Assembly: GCA_934149155.1 (NCBI GenBank)
Contig: CAKPDZ010000012.1
Coordinates: 1-28,822, forward strand
Direction of reading: 5' to 3'
DNA length: 28,822 nucleotides
Origin: an uncultured Clostridia bacterium
Lineage (GTDB): Bacteria; Bacillota; Clostridia; TANB77; CAG-508
How positions within the stretch are numbered: position 1 is the stretch's first letter; the number at the start of each line of letters is the position of its first letter. Below are positions 7,327-14,949 of this stretch, piece by piece. Under the pieces are notes generated by a model that was not told where the DNA came from, did not search any database, and was given only the letters and a program-made list of their open reading frames with translations. The position numbers and the translations under genes are program-made.

Positions 7327-7444
7327 AATAATATTATATATATTAAAACAACATTTTCGTATATAAAATGACAAAAAACAACAAAAAAGTTTTATAATCA
7401 ATATCAGTTAAGCTAAAATGCTATTTAGAAAAGGAGAAAAAATT

Positions 7445-7963
7445 ATGTATACTAAGAACGAATGCAAAGAAATAATGAAAGAAATTGAAAAAATTAAAGA
7501 TAATCGGATTCAGAAAATCTTAAAAAGTATTGTATTAGAGATTACCGATGAAAATGCAAAGAAAGATATTTTGGAAGAAAAAAGTGATATTGACCCAAAT
7601 AGTGTAGACCAAAAAGAGGTAATCAAATACATAACTGAACTAATGATTAAGTTAGGTATGCCGGCAAACTTAAAAGGATATTACTACATAAGAGAGGCCC
7701 TTATTCTTACCATATCTGATATGGAGAGATTAGACAAAATAACAACAAGATTATATCCTGATATAGCCAAAAAGTATAATACAATACCTTCAAGAGTAGA
7801 ACGCTCAATACGGCATGCTATAGAATCTGCTTGGTCAAGAGGAGATGTAGAGACTTTTTATGAAATATTTGGATATACTATAAAAAGTGAGACAGGAAAA
7901 CCAACGAATTCAGAATTTATTGCATTAATAAGTGATAGGATTAGATTAAAATTTAATATGTAA
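7445..7963 (+). CDS. Orphan Spo0A-type DNA-binding effector domain, without receiver
   Basis: AAAGGAGA at 7430-7437 supports the ATG at 7445 (an in-frame ATG at 7418 lacks a site). The product has 172 residues. Residues ~65-172 match the Spo0A C-terminal domain: LGMPANLKGYYYIREALILT, LYPDIAKKYNTIPSRVERSI, RHAIESAWSRGDVE and GKPTNSEFIALISDRIRLKF. The recognition-helix segment SRVERSIRHAIESAWSRG is nearly that of Spo0A. Full Spo0A has ~260-270 residues with a phospho-acceptor receiver; here the first ~60 residues are a charged helical segment with no receiver motifs (no DD, D, T/S or K pattern). Isolated Spo0A effector domains are known to bind 0A boxes without phosphorylation, so this could be a constitutive or competing regulator of sporulation genes. 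It stands alone with its own terminator. Confidence 0.85.
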   Translation: MYTKNECKEIMKEIEKIKDNRIQKILKSIVLEITDENAKKDILEEKSDIDPNSVDQKEVIKYITELMIKLGMPANLKGYYYIREALILTISDMERLDKITTRLYPDIAKKYNTIPSRVERSIRHAIESAWSRGDVETFYEIFGYTIKSETGKPTNSEFIALISDRIRLKFNM

Positions 7964-7976
7964 TAATAACTCCAAG

Positions 7977-8016
7977 AAAAGTTGTCAAAGGAAACGGGCC
8001 TTTTGACAACTTTTTT
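7977..8016 (+). terminator. Strong intrinsic terminator after the Spo0A-like gene
   Basis: AAAAGTTGTCAAA at 7977-7989 pairs perfectly with TTTGACAACTTTT at 8002-8014, extended by GG/CC in the loop, followed by T's to 8016. Confidence 0.9.
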
Positions 8017-8018
8017 CT

Positions 8019-8150
8019 GTGAGCCAGGCATGGCATTAGTCTTACTGGTGAAAGTCCAATCACAGGTATTTATCGCCAAGTGTAGCAAAATTCTTGAGCC
8101 TACGAACAGAAACTTGATAACAAAGGCTACGAGGTGGATAAGATTGTAGA
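8019..8150 (+). mobile_element. 5' fragment of a group II intron
   Basis: Starting at 8019 with GTGAGCC, close to the GTGYG 5' consensus of group II introns, the sequence shows the domain I-type features CTGGTGAAAGTCCAATCACA, TCGCCAAGTGTAGC, GAGCCTACGAACAGAAACTT and GATAACAAAGGCTACGAGGT. These are familiar from Clostridia group II introns. It begins immediately after the T tract of an intrinsic terminator, the preferred landing site of class C (IIC) introns. No intron-encoded reverse transcriptase, domain V or 3' end follows before the yebC promoter region, so this is a truncated copy. Identification is from remembered patterns and the 3' limit is approximate. Confidence 0.6.
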
Positions 8151-8211
8151 ACAAACTAGAGAAAGGAAGAATAAATTTTTTGATAAAATACTACACAAAT
8201 ATGAAATAATG

Positions 8212-8220
8212 TGATACAAT
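8212..8220 (+). promoter_or_regulatory. Extended -10 promoter element before the YebC gene
   Basis: TGATACAAT at 8212-8220 fits the extended -10 form TGnTATAAT with one mismatch. No good -35 lies at 16-18 bases, which extended -10 promoters can tolerate. The leader to the ATG is about 65 bases. Confidence 0.4.
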
Positions 8221-8293
8221 AAAAGACGAAAATTATAAGATAAAGGATAGAAACCTTGAAAATACAATAAAAAACAAAGAGGAGGAGAGAAAT

Positions 8294-9019
8294 ATGTCAG
8301 GACATAGCAAATGGCACAACATACAAGCTAAAAAAGGAAAAGCCGATGCAGCAAGAGGAAAAATATTCACAAAATTAGGAAGAGAATTATTAATAGCGGT
8401 AAAACAAGGTGGGCCAGACCCAGCTGGAAATTCAAAATTAAAAGATGTTATAGCAAAATGTAAAGCAGCAAACATGCCAAATGATACAATAAACAATGCG
8501 ATAAAAAAAGCATCAGGAGAAGGAAATTCAGCAAATTACGAAGAAGTAGTATATGAAGGATATGGACCAAACGGAGTTGCTGTAATAGTAAATGCAAATA
8601 CAGATAATAGAAATAGAACTGCAGCAGATGTAAGACATGTATTTGACAAAGCAGGAGGAAACTTAGGAACAACAGGATGTGTATCATACATGTTTGATAA
8701 AAAAGGAGTTATAGTAATAGAAAAAGCTTCAACAGATATGGATGAAGAAGAATTAATGATGACAGCATTAGATGCGGGAGCAGAAGATTTTAATTCATCA
8801 GAAGAAGTATATGAAATAACAACAGCACCATCAGATTTTTCAGATGTGAGAGAAAAATTGGAAGAAGCAGGTTTAACATTCTTAGAAGCAGAAGTTCAAA
8901 TGATTCCAACAACAACAGTTGCATTAGATGAAGCAGGAGTTGAAAAAATGGAAAGACTTATTGAAAGATTAGAAGAACTTGATGATGTTATGGATGTATA
9001 TCACAATTGGGAAGAATAA
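8294..9019 (+). CDS. YebC/PmpR (TACO1-like) family protein
   Basis: GAGGAGGAGA precedes the ATG. The 241-residue protein opens with MSGHSKWHNIQAKKGKADAA, the signature of the family, and continues with KDVIAKCKAANMPNDTINNA, YEGYGPNGVAVIVNANTDNR and NLGTTGCVSYMF, covering all three domains at normal length. Members were first described as DNA-binding regulators; more recent work links them to ribosomes and relief of stalling at proline-rich stretches, like mitochondrial TACO1. It is flanked by terminators on both sides and appears to be a single-gene unit. Confidence 0.95.
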   Translation: MSGHSKWHNIQAKKGKADAARGKIFTKLGRELLIAVKQGGPDPAGNSKLKDVIAKCKAANMPNDTINNAIKKASGEGNSANYEEVVYEGYGPNGVAVIVNANTDNRNRTAADVRHVFDKAGGNLGTTGCVSYMFDKKGVIVIEKASTDMDEEELMMTALDAGAEDFNSSEEVYEITTAPSDFSDVREKLEEAGLTFLEAEVQMIPTTTVALDEAGVEKMERLIERLEELDDVMDVYHNWEE

Positions 9020-9030
9020 AAGTAGATAAA

Positions 9031-9070
9031 AAAATTGTCAATTTTTAAAAAATATTGACAGTTTTTTTTT
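9031..9070 (+). terminator. Intrinsic terminator after the YebC gene
   Basis: TGTCAAT at 9036-9042 pairs with ATTGACA at 9054-9060, with A-rich and T-rich flanks extending the stem. G then nine T follow. The right arm also contains the -35 of the next promoter. Confidence 0.85.
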
Positions 9071-9083
9071 ATTATAGTAAACT
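9055..9083 (+). promoter_or_regulatory. Promoter overlapping the preceding terminator
   Basis: TTGACA at 9055-9060 is a perfect -35; TAAACT at 9078-9083 lies 17 bp downstream. The -35 is the right arm of the yebC terminator stem. Confidence 0.45.
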
Positions 9084-9135
9084 ATAAATATATTAATTTT
9101 TATGGCATATAATATGCTAAAGAAAGGGGTAAAAA

Positions 9136-10446
9136 ATGAAAAAGAAAATTTTATTAGCAATATTGCTAATAGTATTATTAGGAGCTGGGATAGGATATAC
9201 ATGTTTTGCAACAGACATGTTAAAAACAAAAAAACAACTATTTTTCTCATATTTATTATCAGATGATCTTACTAGTGACTTAAAAAGTGAGGATTTATCT
9301 AAATATTTAGAAAAAGAGAAAACTACAGCTTTTTCGAACAAAGGAGAAATTACAGCAAATGTAAAAGATAATGGGGAATCAAGTGATGCATATGATTTAC
9401 TAAGTAATGGTAAAATTAAATTAGAAGGTAAGGTTGACAATTCTCAAAAAAAAGCAGAACAAGAAATAACAGTTGCATTAGCACAAGGAATAAATGTTCC
9501 AATAAAAATTAGACGTGATGGAGAAACATATGGAATACAATCAAGATTATTATATGACAAATATATTGCTGTAAAAAATGAAAATCTAAAATCATTATTT
9601 GAAAAATTAGGAATGGATAATTCAAATGAGATTCCAAACCAAATAGATTGGGAAAACATACAATTTACAACAGAAGAATTACAAAATATAAAGGATAAAT
9701 ATTCTAGAATATTTTATAATAGTGTAGATAATGATATGTTTGAGAAATCAAAAGTAGATGGTCAAACAAAAGTAACAGTAAATATGACAGCAGATCAATT
9801 TGTTTCAATAATAGAAAAAATGGCAAATGAATTAAAGAATGATGAAAAATTACTAAATAAATTATCAGATGGAACAACAGTAGACGAATTGAAAAAACAA
9901 ATAGATGAGTTTGTAAATGCATTAAAAGATGTAAAACATACAGATCAAGATAAAATGTCAATATCATTATATATAAAATCAAGAAAATTAGTAAAATGTG
10001 AAATAAACACAACTGATGAAAATGGAACAGAAACTATTGCAACAGCAGAAAAAGAAGATAATAAATTAACTGTAAAAACATTTGAAGCAAATGAAATGCA
10101 AAATCAAATAAGTATAGCTAAAGATGAGAATGCAGATACTACTACATATACAATAAATGTAGTTACTCAAGATTTAGGAGAAGGAAGTAATATTCAAATA
10201 AAAATGGGATTCAAAAATCTTTCAAAATTAGATGATGTAGAAGAAAGCATTGAAGCAACAATAGAATATGGAGAAGATGATAATAAATCAGCAATGCAGA
10301 TAAATTATAATAATACAATTACATTTATTCAAAATGCTGAAATAGAGTCATTTAATTCAGACAATGTTGTAGTATTAAATGATACATCAGAAGATGAATT
10401 AAATAATTTATTAGAAACAATCTATGAAAATTTAGGATTAGAATAA
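9136..10446 (+). CDS. Membrane-anchored or secreted protein of unknown function
   Basis: AGAAAGGGG precedes the ATG at 9136. The 436-residue product begins with a lysine-rich signal/anchor (MKKKILLAILLIVLLGAGIG), then a polar extracellular body rich in Lys, Glu, Asp, Asn and Thr. No lipobox is evident, so it is probably a single-pass anchored protein. The body has alternating beta-rich stretches (KITVNMTADQF-like, TYTINVVTQDLGEGSNIQIK, SIEATIEYGEDDNKSAMQIN) but no cysteines in the C-terminal half that suggest catalysis and no enzyme motif I recognise. It is transcribed alone, directly upstream of spoIIIA, but separated from it by a terminator. A link to sporulation is possible only by position. 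Confidence 0.75.
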   Translation: MKKKILLAILLIVLLGAGIGYTCFATDMLKTKKQLFFSYLLSDDLTSDLKSEDLSKYLEKEKTTAFSNKGEITANVKDNGESSDAYDLLSNGKIKLEGKVDNSQKKAEQEITVALAQGINVPIKIRRDGETYGIQSRLLYDKYIAVKNENLKSLFEKLGMDNSNEIPNQIDWENIQFTTEELQNIKDKYSRIFYNSVDNDMFEKSKVDGQTKVTVNMTADQFVSIIEKMANELKNDEKLLNKLSDGTTVDELKKQIDEFVNALKDVKHTDQDKMSISLYIKSRKLVKCEINTTDENGTETIATAEKEDNKLTVKTFEANEMQNQISIAKDENADTTTYTINVVTQDLGEGSNIQIKMGFKNLSKLDDVEESIEATIEYGEDDNKSAMQINYNNTITFIQNAEIESFNSDNVVVLNDTSEDELNNLLETIYENLGLE

Positions 10447-10478
10447 AATTAAATGTAGTGGTTCTAAAATTAAATGCA

Positions 10479-10511
10479 AGAGCATATATATTATTATATA
10501 TGCTCTTTTTG
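10479..10511 (+). terminator. Intrinsic terminator between the unknown protein and spoIIIA
   Basis: AGAGCATATA at 10479-10488 pairs with TATATGCTCT at 10497-10506; T's follow to 10510. It separates the sporulation operon from upstream transcription. Confidence 0.8.
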
Positions 10512-10602
10512 TGCATGTACGATGTAAAAAGAAGGAGTTCAAATATGACAGGATTAGAAATAGTATTAGAATATTTACCAATTAGAATTAGAAATTTCAT
10601 AA

Positions 10603-11502
10603 ATGAGCAAAAAAGTACCATTATTGGGACAAAACAGAACCGGTCCCAAATGCGCAGTGAGCAAAACAGAACCGGTCCCAAATGTGCAAATTGAAGAAAT
10701 AAGATTACGAAGCAATAAGCCATTAGCATTAAAAATTGGACAAGATACACAAATTACAGATTATATTGTCAGTCAAGAGGAGGTTTTACAAGCTTTTGAA
10801 AAAGTATGTGAAAGTTCAATTTATTCATATAGAAAGCAGATATGTGATGGCTATATAACAATTAAAGGTGGTAATAGAGTTGGAATTGTTGGTAGTGCAG
10901 TTGTTGATAATGGACAGGTTATAAATGTTAATTATGTTTCTAGTTTGAATTTTAGAATTGCAAATCAACGAATTGGGTGTAGTAATCCAGTTATAGAGGA
11001 TTTGATTGATACTTATAATAATAGTATTTACAATACTTTAATAGTTTCTCCTCCTGGATGTGGTAAAACTACTCTTTTAAGAGATATTGTAAGAAATATT
11101 AGTAATGGTATTAAAGTGTTAGGATTTAAGGGGAAGACAGTTGGCGTTGTTGATGAAAGGGGCGAAATTGCTGCAATGTATAAGGGGATTCCTCAAAATG
11201 ATGTTGGAATTAGAACTGATGTTATTGATAATATGCCAAAACCAGAGGCAATGAGAATATTAGTGCGATCTATGGCTCCAGATGTTATTGTTTGTGATGA
11301 GATTGGAAGTGTAGAGGATATAAAGGCAATTGATTATGCGATGTGTTCAGGTGTGAAAGGTATTTTTACAGCTCATGGCAAAGATATAGATGAAGTTAGT
11401 AGAAATCCTGAACTTTCAAAATTTTTAAACAAGAGAATATTTGAAAGAATTATAATATTAAATCCTAAAAGGAAAGGAGAATTAGAATGTATTTGTCTAT
11501 AA
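10603..11502 (+). CDS. spoIIIAA: Stage III sporulation protein AA, ATPase; 5' end frameshifted
   Basis: SpoIIIAA is the AAA-like ATPase of the SpoIIIA-SpoIIQ channel linking mother cell and forespore. Walker A is SPPGCGKTTLLRD, Walker B DVIVCDEIG, and KGIFTAHGKD is also typical. The natural start is ATG 10545, preceded by AGAAGGAG, giving MTGLEIVLEYLPIRIRNFIN, a proper SpoIIIAA N-terminus, but that frame ends in TGA at 10692-10694. The remaining ~270 residues, from QIEEIRLRSNKPLALKIG, lie in the +1 frame, which opens at 10603. A duplicated repeat at 10625-10688 sits exactly at the junction. Without frameshifting, initiation would need ATG 10603 or the TTG or GTG codons after it, none with a ribosome site, and the first ~20 residues would be lost. 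The ATPase core is intact and downstream genes are undamaged, so the change is recent, tolerated or bypassed. The gene overlaps spoIIIAB by 16 bases. Confidence 0.85.
   Translation: MSKKVPLLGQNRTGPKCAVSKTEPVPNVQIEEIRLRSNKPLALKIGQDTQITDYIVSQEEVLQAFEKVCESSIYSYRKQICDGYITIKGGNRVGIVGSAVVDNGQVINVNYVSSLNFRIANQRIGCSNPVIEDLIDTYNNSIYNTLIVSPPGCGKTTLLRDIVRNISNGIKVLGFKGKTVGVVDERGEIAAMYKGIPQNDVGIRTDVIDNMPKPEAMRILVRSMAPDVIVCDEIGSVEDIKAIDYAMCSGVKGIFTAHGKDIDEVSRNPELSKFLNKRIFERIIILNPKRKGELECICL
10625..10688. repeat. Two tandem copies of a 32-nt repeat inserted in spoIIIAA
   Basis: AAAACAGAACCGGTCCCAAA followed by TGYGCA occurs at 10631-10656 and 10663-10688, period 32, with one difference (C/T). The first copy is part of a hairpin TTGGGAC (10624-10630) / GTCCCAA (10643-10649). 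Two units make 64 bases, which is 1 modulo 3, exactly the shift between the two coding frames of spoIIIAA. It is markedly more GC-rich than its surroundings. Confidence 0.8.
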
Positions 11503-12011
11503 TTCAAGGTGTTAAATATTTGTTATTAATAGGAATTTTTGGACTATCTACAGCAATAGGTTTTTTGATATCTAAGTCATATCAAAATAGAGTTGTAGAG
11601 CTGAAAGAGTTTAAGACTATTTTAAACATAATGAAAACAAAAATTAAATTTACATATGAGCCGTTGGCTGAAATATTTAAACAAATTGCTAAAGATAATG
11701 ATACTGAGATTGAAAAAATTTTTGGACAGATGGCAAATCAATTATCATATTATCAAGTTAAAGAGGTTTGGGAGAATTGTATACAAGATGCTGATATAAG
11801 CATCAAACAAGAAGATAAAGATGTTTTGAAAAAGTTGGGGAAGTTACTCGGACAAACAGATGTCGAAGGACAAATTAGTGAAATTGAAGTGACTGAAAAT
11901 TTTTTGGATATGCAAATTGAAAATGCGGAAGAAGAGAAAAAGAAAAATCAAAAAATATATAAAACTTTGGGTGTTGTGGCAGGTTTAGTTTTTGTTATTA
12001 TATTGGTTTGA
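11487..12011 (+). CDS. spoIIIAB: Stage III sporulation protein AB
   Basis: The ATG at 11487 lies inside the end of spoIIIAA behind AAAGGAGA, implying translational coupling. The 174-residue product has an N-terminal membrane segment (LLLIGIFGLSTAIGFLIS), a helical soluble part resembling the GspF-like fold (SYQNRVVELKEFKTILNIMK, KLGKLLGQTDVEGQ) and a C-terminal hydrophobic tail (GVVAGLVFVIILV), the standard SpoIIIAB plan. It serves as an inner-membrane platform component of the feeding channel. It ends in TGA. Confidence 0.92.
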   Translation: MYLSIIQGVKYLLLIGIFGLSTAIGFLISKSYQNRVVELKEFKTILNIMKTKIKFTYEPLAEIFKQIAKDNDTEIEKIFGQMANQLSYYQVKEVWENCIQDADISIKQEDKDVLKKLGKLLGQTDVEGQISEIEVTENFLDMQIENAEEEKKKNQKIYKTLGVVAGLVFVIILV

Positions 12012-12057
12012 GTTTGGTTAATCGAATTCTTACACTTGGGAAGGATGGAAATAAAAG

Positions 12058-12252
12058 ATGGATATAAATTTATTGTTTAAAATTGCAGCAATAGGTATTT
12101 TAGTTGCTGTTTTGCATCAGGTATTAGTTAGAGCTGGAAGGGAAGATCAAGCAATGATGACTACTTTGGCTGGACTTGTTATAGTTTTGTCAATGGTAAT
12201 AAAAGAGATAAGTTCGCTATTTCAGACAGTTAGAACCTTATTCAATTTATAA
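12058..12252 (+). CDS. spoIIIAC: Stage III sporulation protein AC
   Basis: A 64-residue protein with two membrane helices: DINLLFKIAAIGILVAVLHQ and AMMTTLAGLVIVLSMVI. VLVRAGREDQA between them is typical of SpoIIIAC. It is part of the membrane base of the SpoIIIA complex, homologous in plan to SpoIIIAD. Confidence 0.93.
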   Translation: MDINLLFKIAAIGILVAVLHQVLVRAGREDQAMMTTLAGLVIVLSMVIKEISSLFQTVRTLFNL

Positions 12253-12280
12253 ACTTTACACTTAAGGAAGGTGATTAACG

Positions 12281-12670
12281 ATGGAAGAAATAATAAAAAT
12301 AGTTGGGATAGGTTTAATTGCATTAGTAATAGCAATTATTTTAAAGCAATATAGACCAGAATATGCAATATATGTTTCAATAGTTGCTGGAATTTTAATT
12401 CTGGTATTTATAATGAGCAAAATTACTGGAATTATAAATCTGCTTAAATCAATTTCTGATAAGACATATATCAATAAACAGTTTTTAAGCATATTGCTTA
12501 AAATAACAGGAATAGCGATTATCACAGAATTTGCAGTTAGTATTTGTACAGACGCAGGAGAAAAGGCAATAGCTAGTAAAATAGAAATTGGTAGTAAAGT
12601 TATTATAATTGCAATGTCTATACCAATAATATCAAGCTTATTAGAATTAATAATCGAGATTTTGCCATAG
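12281..12670 (+). CDS. spoIIIAD: Stage III sporulation protein AD
   Basis: AAGGAAGGTG precedes the ATG. The 129 residues form about four hydrophobic helices, including IVGIGLIALVIAIILKQYRP, TGIAIITEFAVSICTDAGEK and SKVIIIAMSIPIISSLLELI. The EFAVSICTDAGE segment is characteristic. It works with SpoIIIAC and SpoIIIAE in the mother-cell membrane. Confidence 0.93.
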   Translation: MEEIIKIVGIGLIALVIAIILKQYRPEYAIYVSIVAGILILVFIMSKITGIINLLKSISDKTYINKQFLSILLKITGIAIITEFAVSICTDAGEKAIASKIEIGSKVIIIAMSIPIISSLLELIIEILP

Positions 12671-12692
12671 TCAACGGCTAGAAAGGATTAAT

Positions 12693-13835
12693 ATGAAAAA
12701 AATAATTTTAATATTTATCCTAATACTAATAATACCAACGAAAGTCTCAGCAGAAACAAAAGAAGAAATAATGTCATCAACACAAGAAAAATTCAATATA
12801 AGTGGATTTATAAATCAAGCACAAGAATATACTGGAGATTTTTTTGAGGATATGGATTTATCTGATATATTCAATCAAGCAGTACAAGGAAAAGTCAATA
12901 ATCAAACAATATATAAGAAAATAATCAAAATTTTAGGAAATGAAGTTAGTTCAAATATAAAGATACTGATAAGTATATTAGTAATAATAGTAATACATGG
13001 AATTTTAAAATCAATAACAGATAGTTTAGAAAATAGTAATGTGTCACAGATAATTTATTTTGTTCAATACATATTAATTGTAACATTAATCATGTCAAAT
13101 TTTACAGAAATAATCAAATTAATAAAAGAAACAGCAAACAATTTAGTAGGATTTATAAATCTACTTATGCCGCTTCTACTTACACTTATGGTATATACAG
13201 GAAATATTACTACAAGTTCAGTGTTAGAGCCAATTGTGTTATTCATAAGCAACTTTATAGGAAATATAATTGTAGATGCATTAATACCAATTGTGCTAAT
13301 AATAGTAGTATTTTCAATAATATCAAAAATTTCTGATAAAGTACAAGTAGAGAAAATATCAAAATTCTTAAAATCTGGAGTAATCTGGTTTTTAGGAATA
13401 GTATTAACAATATTTGTAGGAGTAGTATCATTAGAAGGAACATTAAGTAGTAGTGTGGATGGAGTTACAGCAAAAACTGCAAAAGCAGCAGTATCAAGTG
13501 TAATACCAGTAGTAGGTAAAGTATTAGGCGATGTAGTTGATAGTGTGCTTGGATGTGGAGTAATTTTAAAAAATGCAGTAGGAGTTGTTGGAGTAATAGT
13601 AATAATAGGAATATGCATATTACCAGTTTTGAAAATAGCAACACTAAGCATAATGTACAGTCTAGCATCAGCAGTAGTACAACCTGTTGCAGATGACAAA
13701 ATAGTAAAACTTTTAGATGAAATGAGTGGAGTATTTAAACTATTACTAGCAATTCTATGCAGTTTGTCTGTAATACTAATTATTGGTGTAACATTAGTAA
13801 TCAAAATTTCAAATAGTGGGATGATGTATAGATGA
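12693..13835 (+). CDS. spoIIIAE: Stage III sporulation protein AE
   Basis: AGAAAGGA lies before the ATG. The 380-residue polytopic protein has an N-terminal signal sequence (KKIILIFILILIIPTKVSA), an amphipathic N-terminal domain (NISGFINQAQEYTGDFFEDM) and about seven hydrophobic segments, with the characteristic central stretch SVDGVTAKTAKAAVSSVIPV VGKVLGD. It is the large permease-like subunit of the SpoIIIA complex. The last four bases (ATGA) overlap the spoIIIAF start. Confidence 0.93.
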   Translation: MKKIILIFILILIIPTKVSAETKEEIMSSTQEKFNISGFINQAQEYTGDFFEDMDLSDIFNQAVQGKVNNQTIYKKIIKILGNEVSSNIKILISILVIIVIHGILKSITDSLENSNVSQIIYFVQYILIVTLIMSNFTEIIKLIKETANNLVGFINLLMPLLLTLMVYTGNITTSSVLEPIVLFISNFIGNIIVDALIPIVLIIVVFSIISKISDKVQVEKISKFLKSGVIWFLGIVLTIFVGVVSLEGTLSSSVDGVTAKTAKAAVSSVIPVVGKVLGDVVDSVLGCGVILKNAVGVVGVIVIIGICILPVLKIATLSIMYSLASAVVQPVADDKIVKLLDEMSGVFKLLLAILCSLSVILIIGVTLVIKISNSGMMYR

Positions 13836-14329
13836 TTAATTTTATTAGTTCATGGGCTGAACAAATAGTACTAGCAGTTATTATTGCTACAATTATAGAA
13901 TTGATTTTACCTAAAAACAAAAATCGAAAATACATACAAATGGTAATAGGAGTATATGTTTTGTTTAATATAATTTCTCCTATTATAAAGAATAAAGAAG
14001 CGATTTCTGTAGAAAACTATAATATAGAAAAATACGAAACAAATTCGACATATGAAATAGACCAATCATCTATGGATGAGAGGATAGAAAAAATCTATTT
14101 AGAAGAATTACAAAAAAATACAACATCAAAATTTGAGAATGCAGGTTTTATAGTTGAAAGATGTATAGTTGATGCAGAGCTTGACACAAACAAGAAAAAT
14201 GCAGGAATACATTTAATAACAGTAAAGCTTCAAGGTCCAGCAGATGAAGGAGAAATCAATAAAAAAGTAGAAGAACTTGCGGAAGAATATGAAATATCAA
14301 AAGATAAAATCAAAATAATTATAAAGTAG
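13832..14329 (+). CDS. spoIIIAF: Stage III sporulation protein AF
   Basis: Starts within the TGA of spoIIIAE. The 165 residues comprise two N-terminal membrane helices (WAEQIVLAVIIATIIELILP and YIQMVIGVYVLFNIISPII) and a soluble ring-building-motif domain ending VEELAEEYEISKDKIKIIIK. Length and plan are normal for SpoIIIAF. Confidence 0.92.
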   Translation: MINFISSWAEQIVLAVIIATIIELILPKNKNRKYIQMVIGVYVLFNIISPIIKNKEAISVENYNIEKYETNSTYEIDQSSMDERIEKIYLEELQKNTTSKFENAGFIVERCIVDAELDTNKKNAGIHLITVKLQGPADEGEINKKVEELAEEYEISKDKIKIIIK

Positions 14330-14352
14330 TTTATACTACAAAAGGAGGAAAA

Positions 14353-14949
14353 ATGTTTAAAGATTTTTTCAAAAAAAGTGATAATGAAAAAGACAAAAAG
14401 AAACAAATGGAGAATATTATTATATTTATAATAATATTAATAGTAACAGTACTAATAATAAATAGTATGTGGTCATCAGACAATAAAGGAAGTCAAGAAA
14501 AGAAACAAGATAATTCAAAAGTACTAGCCCAAAATTCAAGTTCTGATGCAACAAATACAGATGATTTAGAAGCAAAACTAGAAGATATATTAGGAAGCAT
14601 GGATGGGGTAGGAAAAGTAAAAGTATTAATAAAATATTCTGAAAGCAGTAGTGTAGTAGCAATGTATAATGAAACAACATCAGAAAGTACTACAAAAGAA
14701 AATTCTAAAGATGGGACCAGTAAAGATGTAAAAGAAACTGAAAGTAAAAAAGAAATTGTATGTTCTGATGAAAGTGGACAAAGCAAGCCGATTACAGAAA
14801 AAGTTGTTATGCCTGTCATAGAAGGAGCAATTATAACTGCACAAGGTGCAAAAGACTCAAATGTAAAGTCTGCAATAGTAAGTGCTGTAGAAGCTGTTAC
14901 AGGACTTGCTGTACATAAAATTCAAGTTTTTGAAATGGGGGTGAAATAA
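14353..14949 (+). CDS. spoIIIAG: Stage III sporulation protein AG
   Basis: AAAGGAGG lies before the ATG. One membrane helix (IIIFIIILIVTVLIINSMW) is followed by a Ser/Asp/Asn-rich linker and the ring-forming domain: LEAKLEDILGSMDGVGKVKV, VPVIEGAIITAQGA-like PVIEGAIITAQGAKDSNVKS and AIVSAVEAVTGLAVHKIQVF. SpoIIIAG forms a large stacked ring in the intermembrane space in B. subtilis. An inserted Thr/Ser/Lys-rich stretch (ETTSESTTKENSKDGTSKD) lies between strands, as in relatives. The stop codon abuts the spoIIIAH start. Confidence 0.93.
   Translation: MFKDFFKKSDNEKDKKKQMENIIIFIIILIVTVLIINSMWSSDNKGSQEKKQDNSKVLAQNSSSDATNTDDLEAKLEDILGSMDGVGKVKVLIKYSESSSVVAMYNETTSESTTKENSKDGTSKDVKETESKKEIVCSDESGQSKPITEKVVMPVIEGAIITAQGAKDSNVKSAIVSAVEAVTGLAVHKIQVFEMGVK

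Noticed and set aside
7368..7398. Promoter for the Spo0A-like gene (ATGACA and TATAAT)
   Set aside because: The -10 is good but the -35 is poor and the spacer is 19 bp; too weak to list as a feature.
10625..10688. Short CRISPR or transposon end in spoIIIAA
   Set aside because: Two adjacent copies without spacers or a transposase do not support either; described only as a tandem repeat insertion.
13064..13804. Long minus-strand open frame opposite spoIIIAE
   Set aside because: It lies wholly within spoIIIAE, has no ribosome site and reads as low-complexity antisense of an AT-rich membrane gene.
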